From Bacillota bacterium (GTDB lineage Bacteria; Bacillota; Sulfobacillia; JAJZYS01; JAJZLH01), in NCBI GenBank assembly GCA_021850485.1, contig JAJZLY010000008.1, positions 209,879 through 273,878 of the forward strand: a stretch of 64,000 nt of DNA, read 5' to 3'. The stretch's first letter is position 1. Every line of letters starts with the position of its first letter. The position numbers and the translations under genes were made by a program. Of the stretch, positions 1-8,583 are shown in pieces. The notes under the pieces are model-generated. The model searched no databases. It was not told the origin of the DNA and worked only from the letters and a program-made list of their open reading frames with translations.

Positions 1-1
1 G

Positions 2-673
2 CGCCAGTATGTGAATCCGCAAGACGGCAAGAATCCCAATCGTTACTTTCCCGGAGATCCCGCCGGTACGGCCAGCGAGCGCATCACCCACCGGCTGATG
101 TCCCTGGCCCGTGAACACGAGGCCTGGGTCGATCTGCATGGCGGCGACATCCACGAAGCGCTGGTGCCATTCACCTTGGTTTCAAACGCTGGCCAGCCGG
201 AGACCTCCCGGCGCTCGCTCGAGCTGGCGCGGGCCTTCGGCCTGGCCCGTCTGGTGGTGACCGCCACGGTGGGCGGCAGCTCCTATGTGGCAGCAGCCTT
301 GGCCGGCATCCCGGCCATTTTGGCGGAGGCAGGCGGACTGGGCCAGCTCGATGCGGAGGCGGTCAGTCAGTTGCGCGACGGCCTGACTCGGGTGCTGGTC
401 AGTCTGGGCATGATCGCCGGCCCGCCGCTGGCGGAGCGGCAGATCCGTCAGTTCAACCAGTTTGCCTGGAACCGGGCCGAGGCCAGCGGTCTGTGGTATC
501 CAGAAAAGACAGCCGGAGATGCGGCCGAGGCCGGAGAGCTGGTCGGCAAGATCACCGATCCCTACGGCGACCTGTTGCAAGAGGTGAGGGCGCCCGGATC
601 CGGCGAGATCTTGTTCTCGGTTCGGTCTTTGGCCATCGAGTCCGGCGATCCCTTGCTGGCGGTGGGCTCCTAG
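2..673 (+). CDS. Succinylglutamate desuccinylase/aspartoacylase family protein, 5' end missing
   Basis: The reading frame is open from base 2, so the gene starts left of the window; the GTG at 11 is internal. The first residues (RQYVNPQDGKNPNRYFPG) match the DG-x-N-x-NR-x-FPG segment of the AstE/AspA zinc-dependent deacylase family (M14-related fold). DLHGGD follows near residue 43 with a probable metal-ligand histidine, and a later ILAEAGG segment could carry the catalytic glutamate. These enzymes hydrolyse N-acyl amino acids or similar amides in the cytoplasm; the substrate cannot be told from sequence. The C-terminal portion (DPYGDLLQEVRAPGSGEILF) is the small beta domain typical of the family. 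The stop is TAG at 671. No partner gene is visible. Confidence 0.85.
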   Translation, partial: RQYVNPQDGKNPNRYFPGDPAGTASERITHRLMSLAREHEAWVDLHGGDIHEALVPFTLVSNAGQPETSRRSLELARAFGLARLVVTATVGGSSYVAAALAGIPAILAEAGGLGQLDAEAVSQLRDGLTRVLVSLGMIAGPPLAERQIRQFNQFAWNRAEASGLWYPEKTAGDAAEAGELVGKITDPYGDLLQEVRAPGSGEILFSVRSLAIESGDPLLAVGS

Positions 674-875
674 GGCCCGAGGTGGGAACCCTAGGCCCTC
701 TTGTGATCGCGACCTGTAGCCTCTTTTTTGCATCCGAATCAGCTTCACGCCAGCTCACTTCCCTGCGGCAGTCATCTCATCCTGATAGTGCAGAATCCGA
801 GGAGGCGGCAGGTCAGCCAAGGCGTGCTACGTCTGCAGCGGCCACGGCTGGGTCTCCCATCACCGAGAAAATCCT

Positions 876-898
876 TCTGGTGGCCGTCGGCCACCAGA
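876..898 (-). terminator. Hairpin terminator after the S41 protease gene
   Basis: A 10-bp perfect inverted repeat (TCTGGTGGCC / GGCCACCAGA) with a 3-nt loop lies just beyond the stop of the minus-strand protease gene. Reading the minus strand, it is followed within a few bases by TTTT. The preceding plus-strand gene ends 200 bp to the left, so the hairpin could also insulate that side. Confidence 0.6.
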
Positions 899-908
899 CA
901 GGGACAGA

Positions 909-2453
909 TCAGGGCGCTGGGGCGTGCAGGCTGCCAAAGGCGTTCACGAAGCGATAGGTGGAGCCGCTTTGCGTTTCGGAGGCGCCGGTTAGCTGGATCA
1001 GCGCCGAGACCGGCACCATCATCAGCCCGTTTTGGTCGAAAGGCGCAGGCTGGGTCTCCTTGACGCCGTTTTGGCTACCACTGGTCAATACCGCCGCGGT
1101 GCTGTTGTCGGTGAGTGCAATCTTGCTGGCGCCGTAGTGGATGGTGACCTGGGTGTTGGCCGTATTCGGCACCGGGTCGACGCCCAGCACCTGGGCGGCC
1201 CCAGCCAAGGAGAGATAGAGTTGCCCTGCGCGCACCACCGGCGCCTCATCCAAGGTCAGTGGCTGGCCGTTTTGGGTGCCCCCGACCGAACCAACCGTGA
1301 TCGTGGTGGCAAGGCTCACCTGCTCACCGAGCAGTTTTTCGGCCAGCACGATCGGCGCCGTGTTGCCGCTGACGAACAAATTGGGGCTGATCCCGACATG
1401 CTCGATGTTCACGCCGCTGGGCGTGTACCAATCGGCGATGGTGATCTTCAGCACGCCGCCGCCAGTCATCGGCATCAGCTGCTGGGCGATGCCCTTGCCG
1501 AAGGTCTGGGTACCGATCACCACCGCCTTGTGGTAGTCCATCAGCGCCCCAGTCAGGATCTCGGCGGCCGATGCGGTGCCGCTGTTGACCAACACCACCA
1601 TCGGCTGCGACAGCGACTGGCCGGAGCTGGAGGAGTAGACCTGATGGGTGATCTGGCCCTTGAAGGTGACGATGGTGCCAGAGGGGATCATGGTCTGGGC
1701 GATCTGCACCGCCTCGTTCACATAGCCACCGGGGTCATTTCTCAGGTCCAAGATCCAGCCCTTGGGATGTAGCGCCTGGTACTTGGCCAAGACCGCCTGC
1801 CACAGCACACCGGCGTCTTGAGACACCTGGTTGAGCTGAATGTATGCGATGTTGCCAGGCAGCATCTTATCCACGATCGTGGGTAGGTTCAGCGGCTCAC
1901 GGGTCAGGGTCAGGGGGAAGATGCGGGTGCCTCGCTGCACCGAGATGGTGACCTTGGTCCCTTGGTTGCCGCGGATCAAGGTGGCAGCCTGTTCAGCCGT
2001 GGCACCAACCAGGGTCTTGCCGTTCACACCGATGATCTCGTCTCCAGCCTCCAGTCCGGCCTGGGCGGCCGGTGAGCCAGGCAACACCGCCTCGATCACG
2101 ATGTAGTGGCCGACCTGGTTGATCTCCACCCCGATGCCGTCGACGCCCAGATTGCCGTTCAGCTGGTTCAAGAACTGCTGGTACTGGGCCGGTGTGTAGT
2201 ACACGGTGTACGGATCATTGAGCGAACCGGTCAGGCCGTTGATCGCCCCCTGGATCAGGGTGCTGCTGGCCGGTGGCGTGACGTAGTCTTTGACGATGGT
2301 CTGATAGATCTGATCAAACAGGGGCAAGGTGGCTTGAAATGAGGTGGCGCCGCCTTGAGCTCCGACCCGCGGCGCGATCACCCAGCCGGCAGCGAACGCC
2401 ACCACGGCTGCGGCTACCACCGCCGCGATCGTCTTTTTCAGGCTGACCATCAT
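909..2453 (-). CDS. S41 family C-terminal processing peptidase with C-terminal stalk-like domain
   Basis: A 514-residue exported protease. An N-terminal hydrophobic segment (residues 5-27) serves as signal or anchor. A PDZ domain (about 90-180, with GDEIIGVNGK) recognises substrate C-termini. The S41 catalytic domain follows, with the serine in SGTASAAEI and the lysine in TFGKG, the Ser/Lys dyad of tail-specific proteases. The last 120 residues (VVRAGQLYLSLAGAAQVLGV... MMVPVSALIQLTG) resemble the copper-amine-oxidase-like domain that Bacillota attach to exported proteins, probably for wall interaction. The start is ATG at 2453, followed by a second ATG, with GAAAGGA 8 nt upstream. It probably trims envelope proteins; the target is unknown. 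Confidence 0.9.
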   Translation of the reverse strand: MMVSLKKTIAAVVAAAVVAFAAGWVIAPRVGAQGGATSFQATLPLFDQIYQTIVKDYVTPPASSTLIQGAINGLTGSLNDPYTVYYTPAQYQQFLNQLNGNLGVDGIGVEINQVGHYIVIEAVLPGSPAAQAGLEAGDEIIGVNGKTLVGATAEQAATLIRGNQGTKVTISVQRGTRIFPLTLTREPLNLPTIVDKMLPGNIAYIQLNQVSQDAGVLWQAVLAKYQALHPKGWILDLRNDPGGYVNEAVQIAQTMIPSGTIVTFKGQITHQVYSSSSGQSLSQPMVVLVNSGTASAAEILTGALMDYHKAVVIGTQTFGKGIAQQLMPMTGGGVLKITIADWYTPSGVNIEHVGISPNLFVSGNTAPIVLAEKLLGEQVSLATTITVGSVGGTQNGQPLTLDEAPVVRAGQLYLSLAGAAQVLGVDPVPNTANTQVTIHYGASKIALTDNSTAAVLTSGSQNGVKETQPAPFDQNGLMMVPVSALIQLTGASETQSGSTYRFVNAFGSLHAPAP

Positions 2454-2538
2454 CGCCCACGTCCTTTCTCTCTCTCATGACAGGGCGCCACCGGCGTTCC
2501 CACCGCGTGGCGCCATCTTCCCATAACCGAGCGGCCGA

Positions 2539-2847
2539 TCAGAACATGTACTTGAAGAGCAATTTCGCCTCGTCCGACATGAACTCCGGCGTCCAAGGCG
2601 GCGTGAAGGTCAAGGTGACAGTCACCACCTGGACTCCTTGGATCTCTTTCACCTTGTTTTGGATGTCCTCATGGATCTCGTCGTACAAGGGACAGCCCAT
2701 GGTGGTCAGAGTGATGGTCACGTCGACGGTCTTGCCCTCATCTTTGAGCGAAACGTCGTACACCATGCCCAAATTGACGATGTCTACACCGAGTTCCGGG
2801 TCGTACACCGTCTTCAGGGCTTCTTTCACCAAGTCTTGGGTGATCAT
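2539..2847 (-). CDS. MIP18/DUF59-type metal-sulfur cluster assembly factor
   Basis: A 102-residue protein of the MIP18 (DUF59, SufT/PaaD-like) family. It shows the family DPELGVDIVNLGMVYDV segment (about residues 16-32) and the TMGCP motif with the single conserved cysteine near residue 52. Family members help mature or transfer Fe-S clusters to client proteins. AGGAGG lies 6 nt before the ATG at 2847, a very strong ribosome-binding site. It stands alone on this strand between the protease and the propeller lipoprotein; no suf operon is present. Confidence 0.9.
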   Translation of the reverse strand: MITQDLVKEALKTVYDPELGVDIVNLGMVYDVSLKDEGKTVDVTITLTTMGCPLYDEIHEDIQNKVKEIQGVQVVTVTLTFTPPWTPEFMSDEAKLLFKYMF

Positions 2848-3037
2848 CTGGTACCTCCTGGCACGCTAATCCGCCTTTTATGATGGCCCCGGGACGAAGA
2901 GGGGTCAAGCGGCGAGCCATCCGCGGCACCTGGGCACGGCCCGGCAGGTCGGCTGCTACGATCTATTCGCCAAGACTTGCTCCGACGCACCGGCAACGTG
3001 AGAGGGGCCCGGGGCCCCACCGGTGCGATGCGGGCCT

Positions 3038-5047
3038 CTAAAGGCTGAGCCGGCCGATGGCGACACTGTTGTTCAGGTTTTCGGTGAACCAGAGGTTGCC
3101 GTCGGAGCCGGTCACGAAGCCGAAGGGGTAGCCACCCGAAGGCAGTCCCTGGCTGAAGACGGTGATGGCACCGGACGGGGTTACCTCACCGATGGCGTTG
3201 CCGTAGGTGAACCAGAGGTTCCCTGCGCTGTCCTGCATCAGGAAGCTCATAGAGTAGGGAGAGGTGGAGGCGTACGGAGAGGTCGAGGAGGATGAAGACC
3301 CGGAGGCGCCTGGCGGCACGTTGGGCAGGCCCTGATCGAACAGAGTGATCGTGCCGGACGAACTGATCCGGCCGATGGATAGGCGTCCGCTACAAGACCC
3401 CTGGTCGAGCACGCACTCGGAGAACCACAAGGAGCCGCCTGACCCTAGCGTGAGAGGACTAATGCCAACGTTGGCCGGCAGTGCCTGGGTGAAAGTGGTG
3501 ATCACCCCGGACGGCGTGATCACGCCGATGGGATCGCTCCAGGAGGTGGGACCCCCACAGCCGCGGGCGAATCCACCCAACCCGAACTCAAACCACATGT
3601 TTCCCCCTTGGCCCAGGATCAAGTCACTTGGCGCACCGGCGGCCGGCAGGCCTTGATTGAACAGGGTGATGACCCCGGACGGCGTGATCTGGCCGATGGC
3701 GGCCGTACCCTTGACGCACCCGCCGGTCGTCGTCGACTGGCTACAGGTGGGGAACCAGATGTCGCCGCCGGGGCCAGCGAGCAGGGCTCCGATGCCACTA
3801 TTGGCGGGTAGACCCTGGCTGAAGATGGTGATGGTGCCCGATGGCGTGACGCGGCCAAGGCCGTAGCTGTCCTGGCCGTTGCTGTTGAGGCCATCGAACC
3901 ACAGGTCACCACCGGGGCCGGGCTGCAGTGTCAATCCCGAGGCGCTGCCGGCAGGGAGGCCCTGGCTGAACATGGTGATCTGGCCTGAAGGCGTGATTCG
4001 GCCGAATGCGACTGTGGTGTTGGTCACCTGGTCTGACTGCACGAACCACATATTTCCGTCCGAACCGAGGACCATGCCGTTGACCGGACCAGGCAACCCC
4101 TGGCTGAACATCGTGATCTGGCCAAAGGGTGTGATCCGGCCGATGGCGCCCGTACCATTCGTGCAGGATGAGCCAGGTGCGATGCAATCGGTGAACCAGA
4201 GGTCACCGCCGGAACCTGGGTGCAGACTGCCAATGAAACTGTTCGCAGGCAAACCTGTTGTAAAGAGGCTGACCACTCCAGAGGCGCTGACACGCCCGAT
4301 GCCCCCTTGATAGGTAAACCAAAGAGTGCCGCCTGCGCCATCGGTGAAGGTGGGAGAGGGCCAGCTGTGGGTCGAGAAGGCGGCGATGTTGCCTGAAGGT
4401 GTGACGAGTCCGACGCCGCCGCTGCACGGAGATGAGGAGCAGACTGCATAAGTGAACCAGAGGTCACCCACCGGGCCGGCCACCATTCCGCTGACCGAAC
4501 TGCACGGTGGAAGCCCCGCGCTAAACAGCGCTATCGACCCGAGACCGGTCGCTGGAGCGCCACTGGTGGTACTGGTGATGTGGCTGGTGCACGACGCGGC
4601 CTGAGTCGATGGTCCGATACCAGCGTTCGCGATGCCGGGGTTCGCGACACCGACCTCACCGACCGTCACGACAACCGGCACGGAGGAGGCCACCACCTTG
4701 CCGTTGGTGACCAGTGTTGCCTTCAACGTATAGGTGCCAAGAGCAAGGTCGATGGTGGCTGTGGGGCTGGCCATGTGCGATTCAATCTGGCCATCGGCGT
4801 AGATCCACACCTCACCACTCCCCGGTGAAGTAGAGCCGGTCTTCAGGGCGAAGTTCGAGACTGACACCTTGACCATGACGCGCCCGGGTAAGCCAGGAGT
4901 CGCGGTAATCTGGGCGTAGGGCGATGGTGCGATGATGAGCACCGAGGGGCGCCCCGTCTTTTGGCTTGTGGGTGACGTCCCACAGCCAGCCAGCACCAGG
5001 ACCAAGAGGACTGCCAAGCAGGTGGGAACCAGGGCCCTCAGCCGCAT
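3038..5047 (-). CDS. Lipoprotein with Vgb-like beta-propeller repeats
   Basis: A 669-residue lipoprotein. The signal peptide ends in the lipobox LAGC with the lipidated cysteine at residue 22. Residues 40-140 look like an Ig-like or carboxypeptidase-regulatory beta fold. From about residue 170 to the end run about ten repeats of 40-60 residues, with GDLWFT / GAIGRITPSG / ITxFSQGLP signatures, like the virginiamycin B lyase (Vgb)/NHL/SMP-30 propellers. ATG at 5047 is chosen because GGGGAGG sits 7 nt upstream; an in-frame TTG 18 nt earlier overlaps that Shine-Dalgarno sequence. True Vgb is a small cytoplasmic lyase, so this much longer exported protein is more likely a surface binding or scaffold protein. 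The same repeat occurs in the SLH protein at 29661. Confidence 0.8.
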   Translation of the reverse strand: MRLRALVPTCLAVLLVLVLAGCGTSPTSQKTGRPSVLIIAPSPYAQITATPGLPGRVMVKVSVSNFALKTGSTSPGSGEVWIYADGQIESHMASPTATIDLALGTYTLKATLVTNGKVVASSVPVVVTVGEVGVANPGIANAGIGPSTQAASCTSHITSTTSGAPATGLGSIALFSAGLPPCSSVSGMVAGPVGDLWFTYAVCSSSPCSGGVGLVTPSGNIAAFSTHSWPSPTFTDGAGGTLWFTYQGGIGRVSASGVVSLFTTGLPANSFIGSLHPGSGGDLWFTDCIAPGSSCTNGTGAIGRITPFGQITMFSQGLPGPVNGMVLGSDGNMWFVQSDQVTNTTVAFGRITPSGQITMFSQGLPAGSASGLTLQPGPGGDLWFDGLNSNGQDSYGLGRVTPSGTITIFSQGLPANSGIGALLAGPGGDIWFPTCSQSTTTGGCVKGTAAIGQITPSGVITLFNQGLPAAGAPSDLILGQGGNMWFEFGLGGFARGCGGPTSWSDPIGVITPSGVITTFTQALPANVGISPLTLGSGGSLWFSECVLDQGSCSGRLSIGRISSSGTITLFDQGLPNVPPGASGSSSSSTSPYASTSPYSMSFLMQDSAGNLWFTYGNAIGEVTPSGAITVFSQGLPSGGYPFGFVTGSDGNLWFTENLNNSVAIGRLSL

Positions 5048-5415
5048 CCGTTGACCTCCCCGCAATACAGACAGATGCCGTTAGCTAAGAGACCAGGATG
5101 TGAGCAAAGGGTTCCCGACCATGAAGGCGTGGCCCTCCCAGTTGCTCTCGCATCTCGGCTAGCACGACCACCGGGTCCGGCTCCTCGCCGTCTTCAATGT
5201 CACCGCCCGTGTAATCTTAGCCTGGGCCTAATGCTCCGTGAGACCCTGCGCTAGGGTGCGCGATCGCCACCCCAGTTCATGCCTCGGTCGCCCCTCAGCG
5301 GCATACTATCTAGCCTTGTTTACTAGGACAGTCGTTACGAAGAGTTTGGCCCAAATACTTAATAAGGGCCTATCGGCTGATCGGTCGCTCGGACAGGCAC
5401 CGATGCCTCAGCGGC
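5048..5415. other. Intergenic spacer, no gene seen
   Basis: 368 bp between two minus-strand surface-protein genes. It has an AT-richer patch around 5300-5370 that could hold the lipoprotein promoter, but I cannot identify a convincing -35/-10 pair, hairpin or small gene. Confidence 0.4.
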
Positions 5416-8265
5416 TCACGGTGCGATGGTCGAATTCAGGGGCATGGTCCCGAATTGGAAGTCCGAGATGGCCTGCAACTCTTGGGGGTTGATGGTCATG
5501 ATGTGGTAGTAGGACACGCCGATCGCCCCGGCTGCCTGCGCCCCGGCGATCGCCCCCTCCAGTTCGTGGTAGGTGGGGTTATAGGGGCCCTCCGTGTAAT
5601 AGAGGTCGAACGTCTGCAGAATGGGAGCCACCGGGATGGAGGCATTGCCATCTGAGGCCCGGATGGTCTGCACCGAGTTTTGGATGTAGTTGAACACCTG
5701 GTTGTAGCTCATGTTGTTCATCGACCCGTGCCAGTAGTCCATCGGGGCAAAGGCGTTGACGTACGGACCAAGGGCGGCGTAGGGATAGTTGGGCCGCTGC
5801 TGCGGCGGGTAGGTGACGGCGATCAACAGGGTGTTTGGCCCAGCTGCCTGGCGCACGGCCTGAGCGTACTGCGAGACCGCCGACGCAGCCATGTTGGTCT
5901 CGATGTCCATCGCCAGCCCGTCCGTCTTGGCGCCGAGCGGACTGGTGTACGACAGGACCTGTTGGGTGAAGGCGATGTCCGCACTCACATTTTGCAAGTT
6001 GGGGAAGACCCAGGCGTAGAGCGCAATGCCATCTTGATGGGCCTTTTGCACCAGATCGTCCAGCCCGGGCCCGCCGTAGAAGCCAGAATTGTTCGAGGTG
6101 GCCACTTCCAGGTAGATGCTGCTGACATGCTCAGCCAGGGCTCGCTGCAAGAGTACGCTGTCCGAGGTCGCGGTCCAGATGAAGTAGGGAAGCCACATGC
6201 CCTGTCCGGTTAGTGATCCGGCCGCACCCTGGGGCACGTCGCGCACGATCAAGGTCTGCGGCGTGCTGGTCGGGTCTTGCGGGCTGGAGACCACAAAGGT
6301 GGTGGTCCCAGAGGTGGTCGTGGCGGTGAAGGTGCCAGCCGAACCGGGTCCGCTCAGACTGGTGGCACCCGGTGCCCAAGTGCCCATGGCCGTACCCTGC
6401 TCTTGCACGGAAACGCTAAAAGGCGTGTTCACCGGATTGCCATAGGCGTCGACCAAGGCCGTCTGCAAGGTGGCAGATGCTCCTTGGGCCAAGATGCTGG
6501 TGGGGGCGAAGGTGGCGGCAAAACCGGCCACCGCACCAGCCGTCACCACCAAGGTGGGGGCTTGATTGATCGTGAAGTCGGGGGCCACCACCTGCAACTG
6601 GTAGGTGCCGGCTCGGGTCGGGGCCACGTCAAAGCTGACCGTGCCACCGGAGATGGTGCCGTTATGCTGAACGCCTTGCGAGCCGGCGGCAGAGATCGGC
6701 GTCAGGGACACCGGCAGGCCGGTCGGATCGCCGGGGGCTCCTTGTACGGTGAAGGTGATGGCAGCCTGGGTGCCAGCCACCAGCGTGTACTGGGCCTGAC
6801 TGGGGACCAAGGTGCCAGCCGAAACTGCGGCGATTGAGGCGGTGGAACCCGAATCGGCGCCGCCTGGGGCGAAGACAGTCAGGGTGACGGCTCCGATCCC
6901 GGTCATGGTCAACGTCCCGATCTGGCTGACGCCTGGCGCAGCCGTGCCGGTGGAGGCAGCGAAGGTGGCCGGCCCGCTCACCGTGATGGCGACTGGTACC
7001 GGGATGGTGGCCGTATTTTGCACGCTGATCGGCACACTGGCTCCGGCCGGAGCCGATGCGGGCAGAGCGCTGATCGAAAGTGCGCCGGCCACCGGTCCGA
7101 GCACCGTGATCGTGTCGGTTGAAGACTGCAATCCCTGGGCACTGGCCACCAGCGTGTAGGTACCCGGCGTGGGGTAGGTGATGGTGGTCGAGGCCAACCC
7201 GGCCCGGTCGGAGACGGTTAGGGTCTGGGCCGCTGGACCGCTCACAGTCAGGGTGATCTGGCGGCCAGAGTCGACCGGGTCGGTGCCGCCATTAGCGTCC
7301 GTTACGGCGACCGTGGTCGGAACCGGCACCTGGTTGTTGACGGTCGCTGGCGACGACAGGCTGAGTGCCTGTGGGACCTCCACCGTCACGCCAAAGCTGG
7401 CGGTGGCAGATGATCCGGCCGCCTGTGCGGTGACCGTCTGATTGCCGCCGACGCTGGCCACGTAGGTCTGGCCCTGGATCTGACCGGCGGTCGCCGAGAA
7501 GCTCACAGGGACTGGCAACAGATTGCCAATGGTGTCGTGGACATAGGCGAACAGGGACACGCTCTGGCCCAGATTCACCACCTTGTTGCCAGGCACGGCG
7601 ATGCGGGTGGCCACCTTGGCAGACTCGGCTGAGATCTGGGCGGATGTCACACCGAGTGCGCGGTAGGCGATCGCCGCCAGTTCCGCCCGAGTCAGCGGGG
7701 CATCTGGCAAGAACTGGCCGCCGCTGCCGTTGAACACGCCGAGATCGGTCAGCACCTTGACCTCGCCCACCTGAGATGCCGGGATCTGCGCGGCGTCTGT
7801 ATACGGCAAGCTCGCCCCGTTGAAGTCCGGTGCCAGGCGCTGCAGGCCCAGGAAGTGAATAATGCCATCGGCGGCGGCAAGCCGGCTCAAGGTGGCGGTC
7901 GGGCTAAAGGTGTAGGGGCCGGTCGGCTCCATCAGGCCGTCGCCGGCAGCTGTCTCCACGTAGGGCAGGTAGAATCCGCCGGTGATATCGGTGAATGGCG
8001 GGCCCTGGTTGGCGGGCGTGATGCCGGCAGCCCGCACCAAAATGGTGGCAAACTCCTGGCGGCTGATCGGTAAATTCGGGTCGAACAGGCCGCCGCCGAC
8101 GCCTTCCAAGATGCCCTGGGCGGCCATGGCGTCAATGGCGGTAGCCGCCCAGTAGGTGGACGGCACGTCGGAAAACGGCTGACTAGCGGCGACTGGGGCG
8201 GCCGGCAAGAGCATCAGGGCAAACGCCAAAGCGGCCAGCGCTCCCGGCAGGCGGGTGAGACGCAT
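5416..8265 (-). CDS. SLH-domain surface protein with Ig-like region and C-terminal glycoside-hydrolase-like (DUF4015) domain
   Basis: 949 residues. A signal peptide (1-27, ending PVAAS) is followed by three SLH domains at about 28-205 (FSDVPSTYWA..., FTDITGGFY..., YTDAAQIPA...), which anchor proteins to a pyruvylated secondary wall polymer. Residues 215-670 are Ser/Thr/Val/Ala-rich Ig-like modules. Residues about 690-935 (GMWLPYFIW... LYAWVFPNLQN... LAMDIETN... FAPMDYWHG) match the DUF4015 putative glycosidase TIM-barrel; Asp/Glu in LAMDIETN are candidate catalytic residues. AGGAGGT precedes the ATG by 7 nt. It is probably a wall-bound enzyme acting on an extracellular polysaccharide; the substrate is unknown. 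Confidence 0.88.
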   Translation of the reverse strand: MRLTRLPGALAALAFALMLLPAAPVAASQPFSDVPSTYWAATAIDAMAAQGILEGVGGGLFDPNLPISRQEFATILVRAAGITPANQGPPFTDITGGFYLPYVETAAGDGLMEPTGPYTFSPTATLSRLAAADGIIHFLGLQRLAPDFNGASLPYTDAAQIPASQVGEVKVLTDLGVFNGSGGQFLPDAPLTRAELAAIAYRALGVTSAQISAESAKVATRIAVPGNKVVNLGQSVSLFAYVHDTIGNLLPVPVSFSATAGQIQGQTYVASVGGNQTVTAQAAGSSATASFGVTVEVPQALSLSSPATVNNQVPVPTTVAVTDANGGTDPVDSGRQITLTVSGPAAQTLTVSDRAGLASTTITYPTPGTYTLVASAQGLQSSTDTITVLGPVAGALSISALPASAPAGASVPISVQNTATIPVPVAITVSGPATFAASTGTAAPGVSQIGTLTMTGIGAVTLTVFAPGGADSGSTASIAAVSAGTLVPSQAQYTLVAGTQAAITFTVQGAPGDPTGLPVSLTPISAAGSQGVQHNGTISGGTVSFDVAPTRAGTYQLQVVAPDFTINQAPTLVVTAGAVAGFAATFAPTSILAQGASATLQTALVDAYGNPVNTPFSVSVQEQGTAMGTWAPGATSLSGPGSAGTFTATTTSGTTTFVVSSPQDPTSTPQTLIVRDVPQGAAGSLTGQGMWLPYFIWTATSDSVLLQRALAEHVSSIYLEVATSNNSGFYGGPGLDDLVQKAHQDGIALYAWVFPNLQNVSADIAFTQQVLSYTSPLGAKTDGLAMDIETNMAASAVSQYAQAVRQAAGPNTLLIAVTYPPQQRPNYPYAALGPYVNAFAPMDYWHGSMNNMSYNQVFNYIQNSVQTIRASDGNASIPVAPILQTFDLYYTEGPYNPTYHELEGAIAGAQAAGAIGVSYYHIMTINPQELQAISDFQFGTMPLNSTIAP

Positions 8266-8301
8266 GTGTGTTACCTCCTGAGTGCTTCGTCTTATGTCTA
8301 C

Positions 8302-8330
8302 TTTATCGGGCGGCCCGTTCCTTCACCCAA
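8302..8330 (-). promoter_or_regulatory. Candidate promoter of the SLH/glycosidase gene, -35 inside a palindrome
   Basis: On the minus strand TTGGGT (8330-8325) and GATAAA (8307-8302) are separated by exactly 17 bp, ending 36 bp before the ATG. The -35 hexamer lies within TCACCCAAATGGGTGA (8323-8338), a 6-bp inverted repeat, so a DNA-binding regulator could compete with or contact RNA polymerase there. The hexamers themselves are only moderate matches to consensus. Confidence 0.4.
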
Positions 8331-8583
8331 ATGGGTGATCATGCCATTTTTCTCTGGCGCCTTGCGTCCTTGATCCGCGATCCATCAGCGGCGGCCTTCC
8401 GCAAGCTTCTGATGCCCCCTAAGGACCTTCCCTGGGTAGGCCCGCTCACAAGACCTAGCGGCCACCAAGGCTGGCGTGCGCGATGAAGGGCCAGACCGGT
8501 TCTGGCAAGGCGCCCCGGCCTGGCACTTTCCATCCGAATTCTGATCTTGGGTCTCCGTGGTACCGGCACTGCCACGGCCACCC

